From: Bacteroidales bacterium UBA3816
Lineage (GTDB): Bacteria > Bacteroidota > Bacteroidia > Bacteroidales > P3
Length of the DNA stretch: 15,625 nt
Assembly: GCA_002368955.1 (NCBI GenBank)
Contig: DFDY01000096.1
Coordinates: forward strand, 1-15,625
Direction: 5' to 3'
In this document: positions 8,682 through 15,625 of the stretch, piece after piece
Numbering within the stretch: position 1 is the stretch's first letter
Layout: the number at the start of each line of letters is the position of its first letter
Translations under genes and position numbers: made by a program
The notes under the pieces: model-generated
What the model saw: the letters and a program-made list of their open reading frames with translations, nothing else
The model's database searches: none
Told to the model about the DNA's origin: nothing

Positions 8682-9491
8682 TTAATTTTTTTGTTCCAGT
8701 CTGATAAGTACCTTGTTTGTCAATTTTATTAGCCTGTAGACATTTTTGTGACGACGCAAGCGTTCCAGCAAAATGCTATCTGAAACAAGATTGTCATAAT
8801 CGGTCAGTACATACTCCGGCAGCATCTCTTTCAACACAATGCGGCGTTCCGCATAAGTCTGTTCAAGATTGGTCGAACTGATGCCATGCATGTCAAAGAG
8901 GGCAACGTCAATATCGACAAAGACGGGTTTAATATTCTCAAACACCACCACTTTTATGAACCACTTCCAGTCGGATGCTATTTTTAGACTCTCGTCATAG
9001 ATGCCATACTTTTCGAACAACTCCCTTTTGATATAGGAGGCCTGATGTCCGTAGGCACCCCTATACAGGCCCCATAATGTACTATTTCCATATGCGATGC
9101 CACCCGTCATAACAAGTTTTTTCCCTCTTTGGAAGTACTGCTTGCCTATCACAAGCTCAGGGTGATTGTACTTTTCAATACTATCCATAATATCCTTCAC
9201 CACATCTTTGCCCATCAGGATGTCGCCACCGTTTAGGAAATTCAGATATTCACCTTTAGCCATCGCAATGCCTTTGTTCATCGCGTTATAAAGGCCTGAG
9301 TCCTTCTCCGAAACCCAGCGCAAGTTTGGCATATGGGCATACTGTTTGATTACATCCACACTTCCATCAGTACTTCCACCGTCTATCACCAGATACTCAA
9401 AATCCTGACAACTCTGCGCCATAACGCTTTTCATCGTCTTTTGCAGCCCATCGGCATTATTAAGATTGATTGAAATAATCGATAACGTCAT
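8682..9491 (-). CDS. Family 2 glycosyltransferase
   Basis: A 269-residue GT-A fold enzyme predicted to transfer a sugar from a nucleotide-sugar donor, probably in surface polysaccharide or glycan assembly; donor and acceptor cannot be read from the sequence. The start MTLSIISINLNN is the usual first beta strand. VIDGGSTDGS (residues 35-44) is the nucleotide-binding loop, SGLYNAMNKG (65-74) and FLNGGD (85-90) form the donor/metal site (the DxD position reads GGD, common in this subfamily), HQASYI (149-154) and ASDWKW (172-177) fit the acceptor/base region. Length is normal for WcaA-like single-domain members and no membrane segment is seen, so it is probably cytoplasmic. It stands alone, opposite in strand to its neighbours, between two MITE-like repeats. 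Sampled lines run about 35-47% GC against about 55-60% in the adhesin gene, which suggests a different origin. Confidence 0.9.
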   Translation of the reverse strand: MTLSIISINLNNADGLQKTMKSVMAQSCQDFEYLVIDGGSTDGSVDVIKQYAHMPNLRWVSEKDSGLYNAMNKGIAMAKGEYLNFLNGGDILMGKDVVKDIMDSIEKYNHPELVIGKQYFQRGKKLVMTGGIAYGNSTLWGLYRGAYGHQASYIKRELFEKYGIYDESLKIASDWKWFIKVVVFENIKPVFVDIDVALFDMHGISSTNLEQTYAERRIVLKEMLPEYVLTDYDNLVSDSILLERLRRHKNVYRLIKLTNKVLIRLEQKN

Positions 9492-9546
9492 ATAATCAGT
9501 ATATTATTCAAAAGAACTATTGTGAATAATGCCCCCATTCACGTTG

Positions 9547-9554
9547 CAAAGGTA
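9547..9554 (-). promoter_or_regulatory. Bacteroidota-type -7 promoter box for the glycosyltransferase
   Basis: On the minus strand this reads TACCTTTG, matching the TAnnTTTG -7 consensus of the primary Bacteroidota sigma factor, and continues as TACCTTTGCAA, a common form. It lies about 55 nt before the ATG at 9491. No good TTTG -33 box is seen at the usual spacing. The leader holds an inverted repeat ATTATTC/GAATAAT that could form a small hairpin. No Shine-Dalgarno sequence is visible. Confidence 0.6.
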
Positions 9555-9683
9555 CGACAATAATTCCAAAGTGTATGGGTTTTTATAAAAAACTTCTGGC
9601 TTAATTCCAACCACCGGTCACTGGCTTCTATATGCATTTGCAATTCCACTTAGATGAAATGTTCTCTTTTCCCCCACGTTAAA

Positions 9684-9864
9684 TCCAAATCGGTCATTAG
9701 AACAACACTTGGTCATAATGTCCTCATTACAAGGTCCATTTATGCCATATTAGCATTTCTTACGGCATCTTGGCCACATACCTGTCTTGACGTAGTCCGC
9801 AGTGATGCTGTCAATCTGTTCGAAACAAATGCTAATCTGACACAAATCCTAATGAGCGAATTGA
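9684..9864. mobile_element. MITE-like inverted-repeat element, copy B
   Basis: A diverged second copy of the element at 8426-8593, in the same orientation, 181 bp. The left end CCAAATCGGTCATTAG (9685-9700) is identical to copy A. The right end ATGAGCGAATTGA (9852-9864) differs from copy A at three positions but still pairs with the left end at 13 of 16 positions when extended inward. It is bounded by a perfect direct repeat GTTAAA at 9678-9683 and 9865-9870, different from the ATTGAA flanking copy A but at the same place relative to the ends. Inside, ATTAGCATTT (9749-9758) and AAATGCTAAT (9827-9836) form a perfect nested inverted repeat, so the whole element can fold into a long interrupted hairpin. 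No protein is encoded. Confidence 0.75.
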
Positions 9865-9935
9865 GTTAAAAATCCAAAACTCTAACTGCTTCAGGCTGTG
9901 CGTCTGATTTTACTTGTCAAACTTTAGTATATAAC

Positions 9936-10052
9936 ATGCGGGCAAAGAAGCCTGGTAGAATACGCCAACACCTCAGTGTGGGGGTAGAAGGTATGGTTGG
10001 GACTGAGTATGAAATTGCTGCAGCAGGCGTGCTATGGGCAGCCGCACAATAA
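9936..10052 (+). CDS. Possible 38-residue small ORF upstream of the PhzF-like gene
   Basis: ATG to TAA encodes MRAKKPGRIRQHLSVGVEGM followed by VGTEYEIAAAGVLWAAAQ. The composition (basic N-terminal part, then an Ala/Gly-rich hydrophobic tail) is protein-like rather than random. The frame is open upstream back to a TAA just after element copy B, so it could also be the end of a decayed longer gene. There is no clear ribosome binding site and I recognise no family. It lies 39 bp before the PhzF-like start codon. Existence as a real gene is uncertain. Confidence 0.25.
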   Translation: MRAKKPGRIRQHLSVGVEGMVGTEYEIAAAGVLWAAAQ

Positions 10053-10091
10053 AATGCTGAAAATGCCGTTACACTAAGTAAACATTGGAAG

Positions 10092-10955
10092 ATGAAGTAC
10101 CGCTATTATATTGTAGATGCCTTTACCGACCAGCCTTTCGGGGGCAATCCTGCGGGCGTGGTTCTGTTGGAAAAAGGAACGCCTTTCCCCACCGAGGAGC
10201 TGATGCAGCAGGTGGCCGCCGAGTTGCGCTATTCTGAGACCGCCTTCGTGCAAAGGCTTAGTCCCACCGAGTACACCACTCGCTACTTTACCCCGCTGAG
10301 CGAGGTGGACCTTTGCGGCCATGCCACCATTGCCACCTTCGGGGTGCTGAGGCAGGAGGGGCTGGTTCCCGAAGGAAGCCTCTGCCTCAACCACACGCGG
10401 GCGGATGCCCTGACCGTGAGGGTGGGCGAAAAACTGATGATGCAAATGGCGCAGCCCCAGCAACTGGCACTTATTGACCAACCTGCCGAGGTGCAACGCC
10501 TTTGTCGCATCATGACCGTCGAAGAACCACAGATGCCCATTGCCATTGTCAGCACAGGCCTGCCCGACATCATCCTGCCCGTAAAGAGTCTGGAAGCCTT
10601 GAAAGCCATGCAACCCGACATGAGGGGTTTGACCGACTTCAGCCGTGAGAAAGAGGTGGTGGGTGTGCACGCTTTTGTCCTCACCCAAGAAGCTGGCGAT
10701 GGGAGCACAGCCCATGTGCGCAACTTTGCGCCACTGTACGGCGTCAACGAGGAGTCGGCCACCGGCACGGCCAACGCCGCCCTAATGCACTACCTGCACC
10801 AGAGAGGCCTTGTGTCCACGACCGCCACATGCAGTTTCATTCAAGGTGAAGCCATGAAAAGGCCCAGCGTGGTGACCGCCACAAGGGACGAAGAGGGAAA
10901 CATATATGTTGGAGGGAGCTGTCGCATAGTGGCCCGCGGCGACCTACTACTGTAG
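10092..10955 (+). CDS. PhzF-family isomerase/epimerase-like protein
   Basis: A 287-residue cytoplasmic enzyme of the PhzF fold, two similar halves with the active site between them. The family includes the phenazine-pathway isomerase that converts trans-2,3-dihydro-3-hydroxyanthranilate, and many relatives of unknown substrate. Diagnostic motifs are VDAFTDQPFGGNPAGVV (8-24), SETAFV with the conserved catalytic glutamate at 49, DLCGHATIA (73-81), and in the second half NFAPLYGVNEESATGTAN. Length and start are typical, and GGAAG sits just before the ATG. No other phenazine genes are present, so phenazine synthesis should not be assumed; the substrate is unknown. The stop codon is 72 bp before porU with no terminator between, so the two may share a transcript. 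Confidence 0.9.
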   Translation: MKYRYYIVDAFTDQPFGGNPAGVVLLEKGTPFPTEELMQQVAAELRYSETAFVQRLSPTEYTTRYFTPLSEVDLCGHATIATFGVLRQEGLVPEGSLCLNHTRADALTVRVGEKLMMQMAQPQQLALIDQPAEVQRLCRIMTVEEPQMPIAIVSTGLPDIILPVKSLEALKAMQPDMRGLTDFSREKEVVGVHAFVLTQEAGDGSTAHVRNFAPLYGVNEESATGTANAALMHYLHQRGLVSTTATCSFIQGEAMKRPSVVTATRDEEGNIYVGGSCRIVARGDLLL

Positions 10956-11027
10956 TTCCGTCAGCTTGCCAGAGAGCATTATTTCACTTATGGGACAATA
11001 AAAAAAAGGATTGCAAGTTATATAAAT

Positions 11028-14000
11028 ATGCGCATACGAAAAATAATATATTTCACCTGTCTTTTCATCCTGCCCCTATGCCACATCTCGACGGCAGTGG
11101 CTCAAGGCAACTATGCCAGCCACTCAAAACTGGCCGAGGGGAATTGGTACAAAATAGCGGTGAGTAGCACCGGAGTGTACATGCTCACCACGACAGACTT
11201 AGCCGAGTTGAACGGCACCCCCTGCAACAGAATAGCCCTCTTTGGTGCCCCAGGAGGCATGCTCTCGGCAAACAACATGGCAGATCACCCCGACGACCTG
11301 GTGCCCGCAGCCATCGAAGTGGTGGACAAAAACGGCAATGGCCTGTTTGAAGCAGAAGACTACATTCTTTTTTATGGCGAAGGCCCGAGTGTTTGGCGAT
11401 ACAACAGTACCGACCAACTGTTTGAGTACCAGATGCACGCCTACGCCAACTATAACTACTATTGCCTCACACCCAACTATACCCAGACAGAAACATCCAT
11501 CCGCATCGAGAGCAGTGACCTCACCCCAAATACAAATACCACTATCAGCAATTATACCGCCCTAGCCCTTTTTCACGAAGACAAAGTCAACCCAGTGGAG
11601 GGCGGTGAGCTGTGGATGGCAGACAAATTCAGCAGCAGCCTGAACTCCAGAAACTACAGTCTGACGTTCCCCAGTGTCCCCACCAACGGCAGTGCTGAGA
11701 TCCGCTATGGCCTAGGGCATATCTCTGATTACTCGGGCCAATATGACATGCAAAGCGAAACGGAGAATTGGTCCAACACCTTCAACGCCTACACCACCTA
11801 CAACACATTTCGCCGTAATGTGGCACTTGCTGGGAGCAAAAATCTGAGCCTCACTGTCACCTACACTCCGCGCGAGAGCGGCGGGACAGGTTTCTTGGAC
11901 TTTATCGAAGCCAGTGCCCTGATTCCCCTGGCCTACCAAGGCGGGCAACAGCACATACGCAACACGCAAATGATACAAGAGGACAACATTGTCCAATTTG
12001 CCGGCACAGGCTATCGCGACGGAATGCGCTTATGGGACGTTTCTACCCCCAACCTTCCCATCAACATCGAGTTGCAGCCTTCTGAGACTGGTGGCTTCAC
12101 CTTTGCCGCTGCCGGTGCTCAGCCCGGCACTTTCATCGCATTCACCTCTGATGACGCAATGCATCCCACGAGCATTGAACACGTTGCCAACCAAGACATC
12201 CACGGAGCTGAAGTCCCCGACTACGTAATTGTCTCTCACCGAGACTTTGTTTCGCAAGCAGAGCGATTGGCCAACCTGCACCGGCAGAAAGAGGGATTGA
12301 AAGTGCTGGTTGTCTCACAGGAGGAGGTTTTCAACGAGTATTCCTCCGGTCGCCCCGACCCCATTGCCATCCGCCAGATGCTGAGGAACATGCGCAGCAA
12401 TGATGCCGAAAAACAAAAACCGCGATACCTGCTACTTTTCGGCAAGGGGACCTACGACAATCGCAACCTTCTAGGCGGCAATCAACGCACTGCCATCACC
12501 TACCAATATCCCAGCCTCGTGCTCAACGAGACTTCCGCTTATCCTAGCGACGATGTGTACGGCTACATTGACGACAGCACACAAGGCATTTTTGAAGGCA
12601 GGCTGACTGTAAGCATCGGCCGTCTGCCGGCCAAGACCGCTGCCGAGGCCGAACACCTAGTAGACAAGATTGACGGCTACATGAACAAGCGCGATTTTAC
12701 GCAGAGCAATATCCGCGGTGATTGGCGCAACTATGTAACCCTTCTGGCCGACGATGCCGACCCCTCGAATGGGTCGGACTCTGTGTTCGCCAGCGATGCC
12801 GAAAAGATGGCACGCGAAATCATGGCCCGCTATCCACACATCAACATTGACAAAATCTTTGCTGACTCATATGAACAGCAGTCGGGCGTTGACGGCAGCT
12901 ATTATCCCGACGTCAACAACGCCCTGCGACAAAGGCTGAACTATGGCACCCTGCTGCTCAACTATATAGGACACGGCTCTGACAAATACATAGGGACAGA
13001 ACGCTACATGGAGTTTTCCGACATAGAGAAGTACTCCAATACCGACCGACTGGCTTTCTTTGTGACCAGCACCTGCTCCTTTGGCCACTACGACCTGGTG
13101 GGTGACATCTGCGGGGCCGAAGCATTCCTGCTGGCCGATGCCGCAGGCATAGGCATCCTCACGGCCGCCCGTCCCATTCACCATTCCCACGGGTTCAACA
13201 GCCGGGCCTGTATCTATGCCCTAGACCCCAACAACGCCATAGGCGATGCCCTGCGTCTGGCCAAGAGTCAGGTGTCTGTCTCGCACTGCATAGCCCTGCT
13301 GGGCGACCCTGCCTTGCACCTCTCTATTCCCAATAAGGAAGTGGTTGTCACGCACGTCAATGGTCGTGCAGTGAAGAGTGATGTGGTAGACTCGGCCGAA
13401 GTGCTTTCGCGCGTCACCATCGAAGGTGAGATACGCAACGGCAACGGCACGCTGGCCACCGATTTCAATGGCACCATCTACCCTATTGTCTTTGACCGTC
13501 AGGTGAAAAGCAGCACCCTGGCCAACGACAATGACAGCACAGAAGTAACTTTCTATCAACAGAAAAACATCCTCTACAAGGGGCGGGAGACAGTCACCAA
13601 CGGCCATTTCACCTACTCCTTCATCATCCCGCGCGATGTGGCCTATCACTACGACTACGCCAAACTTTCCCACTATGCCCGCAGCCAAGACGATAATGCC
13701 ACCGGCCAATATGGCAACATTATGTTTGGCGGATTTGACGATGAGGCCGAGTTGACCGAATTGCACCCAACTGTAACGCTTTATATCAACGACTCCAATT
13801 TCCGCAACGGAGGCCTCACCAACGAGACTCCCACCCTCTTTGCTCACCTGTCCGACTCCATCGGCATCAATGCAGCCGGAAGCGGCATCGGACACGACAT
13901 CACGGCCATCATCGACAACAATCCCTACAGCACCGTCACACTGAACGACTACTACGAGCCGGACATCTATGACAGCCGCAGCGGCGACGTATACTACACC

Positions 14001-14411
14001 ATGGGCAAACTAGACGAAGGTCAGCACACTCTGACAGTAAAATGTTGGAACATATTTAACTACTCAGGCAGTGCTACCATCAGCTTTGTGGTGGCCAACG
14101 ACCGCCAGTCGCTCATTGGCGACTTTACCGCCGCCCCCAATCCAGCCCATGACCACACCACCATCCGTGTAGAGCACAACATGACCAATTTCGTGCAGTC
14201 GGCCATTATTGACATCTACGACCTTCGTGGAAGTCATCTTTGCCAGTTCGTCCCCACCTTGGCCAACAACGGGTGCGTCATTGCCTGCCCCTGGGACTTC
14301 AGAACATCCACCGGGGCTATGGTCCCCAAGGGCATATACATTGCCCGCCTACAGCTCACCACCACTGCGGGCGAAGTGCTCACCAAAACCACCAAAGTGA
14401 TACGCAACTAA
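11028..14411 (+). CDS. porU: Type IX secretion system sortase PorU
   Basis: A 1127-residue surface-exposed cysteine protease of the gingipain-like C25 family. PorU removes the C-terminal sorting domain from T9SS cargo and couples the cargo to its surface anchor, working in the attachment complex with PorV, PorQ and PorZ. A signal peptide occupies about residues 1-26 (ends STAVAQ). Residues 27 to about 395 form a beta-rich N-terminal region, and the C25 domain starts near PDYVIVSHRDF (397 on). The catalytic pair is visible: His649 in NYIGHGS and Cys683 in TSTCSFG. From about 1032 (DFTAAPNPAHD) to KVIRN runs a sorting-domain-like C terminus; in characterised PorU this domain is present but not cleaved. 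Length agrees with the roughly 1150-residue family. porV follows after 68 bp, the order known from Porphyromonas gingivalis. Confidence 0.95.
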   Translation: MRIRKIIYFTCLFILPLCHISTAVAQGNYASHSKLAEGNWYKIAVSSTGVYMLTTTDLAELNGTPCNRIALFGAPGGMLSANNMADHPDDLVPAAIEVVDKNGNGLFEAEDYILFYGEGPSVWRYNSTDQLFEYQMHAYANYNYYCLTPNYTQTETSIRIESSDLTPNTNTTISNYTALALFHEDKVNPVEGGELWMADKFSSSLNSRNYSLTFPSVPTNGSAEIRYGLGHISDYSGQYDMQSETENWSNTFNAYTTYNTFRRNVALAGSKNLSLTVTYTPRESGGTGFLDFIEASALIPLAYQGGQQHIRNTQMIQEDNIVQFAGTGYRDGMRLWDVSTPNLPINIELQPSETGGFTFAAAGAQPGTFIAFTSDDAMHPTSIEHVANQDIHGAEVPDYVIVSHRDFVSQAERLANLHRQKEGLKVLVVSQEEVFNEYSSGRPDPIAIRQMLRNMRSNDAEKQKPRYLLLFGKGTYDNRNLLGGNQRTAITYQYPSLVLNETSAYPSDDVYGYIDDSTQGIFEGRLTVSIGRLPAKTAAEAEHLVDKIDGYMNKRDFTQSNIRGDWRNYVTLLADDADPSNGSDSVFASDAEKMAREIMARYPHINIDKIFADSYEQQSGVDGSYYPDVNNALRQRLNYGTLLLNYIGHGSDKYIGTERYMEFSDIEKYSNTDRLAFFVTSTCSFGHYDLVGDICGAEAFLLADAAGIGILTAARPIHHSHGFNSRACIYALDPNNAIGDALRLAKSQVSVSHCIALLGDPALHLSIPNKEVVVTHVNGRAVKSDVVDSAEVLSRVTIEGEIRNGNGTLATDFNGTIYPIVFDRQVKSSTLANDNDSTEVTFYQQKNILYKGRETVTNGHFTYSFIIPRDVAYHYDYAKLSHYARSQDDNATGQYGNIMFGGFDDEAELTELHPTVTLYINDSNFRNGGLTNETPTLFAHLSDSIGINAAGSGIGHDITAIIDNNPYSTVTLNDYYEPDIYDSRSGDVYYTMGKLDEGQHTLTVKCWNIFNYSGSATISFVVANDRQSLIGDFTAAPNPAHDHTTIRVEHNMTNFVQSAIIDIYDLRGSHLCQFVPTLANNGCVIACPWDFRTSTGAMVPKGIYIARLQLTTTAGEVLTKTTKVIRN

Positions 14412-14479
14412 AAAAATATAGTCTGGAACAATAAAAACAGGCCACCTCCGTTTCTTGATTAATAACACAGAAAATAGTA

Positions 14480-15625
14480 ATGAGAAAATTTGCAACTTTA
14501 CTTGCCAGTGCACTCGTGATAGGATTTGCGTGCACGACCAATGCACAAACCCCTGCCGCCCTGACCGGCCAAACTAGGAACTATATTTCTACAGGCATGC
14601 CCATCCTGCTGGTTGCCCCCGATGCCATCTCAGGCGCCATGGGCGATGTAGGAGCAGCTTCCACCCCCGACATCTACTCAGCTCACTGGAATAACGCCAA
14701 ATTTGCCTTCATAGAGGGCGACTTCGGTCTCAGCACCACCTACACTCCCTGGCTGCGCAACCTAGGCGTGGGCGACATGAACCTGCTTTATCTAGGAGGC
14801 TACAAAAACATCAACAGCCGTAGCACTGTGGCCGCCTCGCTCACCTATTTCTCTCTAGGCGAAATCCAAAGCACTGACCCCGAAGGCAACTCCCGCGGCA
14901 CCATGAACCCCAACGAATTTGCCGCCGACGTCACCTATGCACTGAAACTCAACGACGAGTTGGCCTTAGCTGCCAGCGGTCGTTACATCCATTCCGACCT
15001 CACCAACGGGCAGAATATCTCTGACGGAAGCGGCTATGTCACCACCAAACCCGGCCGCAGCTTGGCCGCCGACCTGGGTCTCTACTGGCAACATCCCCTC
15101 GACGCAGCGCAGACCGTGGCCGTAGGTGCTTTCATCAGCAACATGGGCGCAAAACTTTCCTATTCTGACGACGACACCCGACAGGAATTCCTGCCCGCCA
15201 ACCTGCGTGTGGGTGCCCGCTATACCAACGAAATCGACGAATCCAACAAAATCAGTGTGATGGCCGACATCAACAAACTGATGGTGCCCACCCCCCCCGT
15301 CACCGTGGGCGAGACTACCTATAGCGACTACTACCACGACCTGACCGAGTACTACAACACCGGTGTCATGCGTGGCATTATCCAGTCCTTCTATGATGCC
15401 CCCGGCGGTTTCTCCGAGGAGATGCGCGAGTTGCAGATATCCGCCGGTGCCGAATACTGGTACAAAAACACACTGGCAGCCAGAGCCGGTTATTTCTATG
15501 AGAACGACACCAAAGGCGGCCGTCGCTATGCCACCGTGGGATTCGGACTGAAATACAACGTCATGCAGTTCGACTTCGCCTACCTCATTCCCACCACTGC
15601 CTTCAGCAGCAACCCCCTCTCCAAC
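14480..15625 (+). CDS. porV: Type IX secretion system outer-membrane protein PorV (3' end cut off)
   Basis: A 382-codon frame open to the last base of the window. PorV is a FadL-like outer-membrane beta-barrel that takes folded cargo from the translocon and carries it to PorU. The signal peptide covers about residues 1-23 (MRKFATLLASALVIGFACTT, then NAQ). The diagnostic PorV start follows: MPILLVAPDAISGAMGDVGA, then TPDIYSAHWNNAKFAF. The rest shows alternating beta-strand patterns, and the translation reaches TAFSSNPLSN, close to the usual NPLxNTxRFSL ending, so probably only about 6-12 residues are missing. The 68-bp gap to porU has no terminator, so co-transcription is likely. The start was chosen for its signal peptide. 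Confidence 0.94.
   Translation, partial: MRKFATLLASALVIGFACTTNAQTPAALTGQTRNYISTGMPILLVAPDAISGAMGDVGAASTPDIYSAHWNNAKFAFIEGDFGLSTTYTPWLRNLGVGDMNLLYLGGYKNINSRSTVAASLTYFSLGEIQSTDPEGNSRGTMNPNEFAADVTYALKLNDELALAASGRYIHSDLTNGQNISDGSGYVTTKPGRSLAADLGLYWQHPLDAAQTVAVGAFISNMGAKLSYSDDDTRQEFLPANLRVGARYTNEIDESNKISVMADINKLMVPTPPVTVGETTYSDYYHDLTEYYNTGVMRGIIQSFYDAPGGFSEEMRELQISAGAEYWYKNTLAARAGYFYENDTKGGRRYATVGFGLKYNVMQFDFAYLIPTTAFSSNPLSN

Noticed and set aside
8426..9864. Composite transposon or IS with its own transposase
   Set aside because: No transposase or integrase is encoded anywhere in the interval; only the non-autonomous repeat pair is present.
9654..9869. 71-codon plus-strand frame between the glycosyltransferase and the PhzF-like gene
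   Set aside because: It is almost wholly inside element copy B; the matching region of copy A does not preserve the frame, so it is not a gene.
10993..14437. Similar GGACAATAAAAA and GGAACAATAAAAA strings in the leaders of porU (10993) and porV (14425)
   Set aside because: Too short and A-rich to separate from chance in AT-rich spacers.
1..15625. CRISPR array, tRNA or rRNA genes
   Set aside because: No regularly spaced short direct repeats and no cloverleaf or rRNA-like sequence was seen on either strand.

Overview
The window reads as chromosomal DNA of a member of the Bacteroidota, most likely order Bacteroidales. The evidence is a type IX secretion system (T9SS) gene pair, porU and porV, a giant secreted protein with a T9SS C-terminal sorting domain, a Bacteroidota-type -7 promoter box (TAnnTTTG), and A-rich leaders without clear Shine-Dalgarno sites. 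Genus and species cannot be read from the sequence.

Layout: (1) 1-699 has no confident gene. Its left end carries two strong UUC-triloop hairpins and a reverse-strand frame open to the window edge. (2) 700-8328 encodes a 2542-residue secreted adhesin-like protein: signal peptide, N-terminal domain, eight tandem fibronectin-III plus jelly-roll (cleaved-adhesin-like) units with a period near 249 residues, three InlB-B-like repeats and a type A T9SS sorting domain. A strong intrinsic terminator follows. (3) 8400-9900 is an accessory island. Two divergent copies of a 168-181 bp inverted-repeat element, each bounded by its own perfect 6-bp direct repeat, flank an AT-richer family 2 glycosyltransferase gene on the minus strand. 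(4) 10092-10955 encodes a PhzF-family isomerase-like enzyme. (5) 11028-14411 is porU, the T9SS sortase, followed after 68 bp by porV (from 14480, cut by the window end), its outer-membrane partner.

How the genes fit together: PorV binds cargo carrying C-terminal sorting domains as it leaves the translocon, and PorU removes that domain and attaches the cargo to the cell surface. The giant repeat protein is a predicted client of this machinery. The glycosyltransferase may act on surface polysaccharide, but its position between two mobile-element-like repeats and its lower GC suggest it is an insertion rather than part of the T9SS locus. The PhzF-like gene has no obvious link to secretion and may simply be co-transcribed with porU.

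The least expected feature is the pair of small non-autonomous elements (MITE-like) at 8426-8593 and 9684-9864. Terminal inverted repeats, nested inner inverted repeats, a conserved 62-bp core and distinct 6-bp target-site-like duplications at the same relative positions in both copies all support mobility. I recognise no named family for them.
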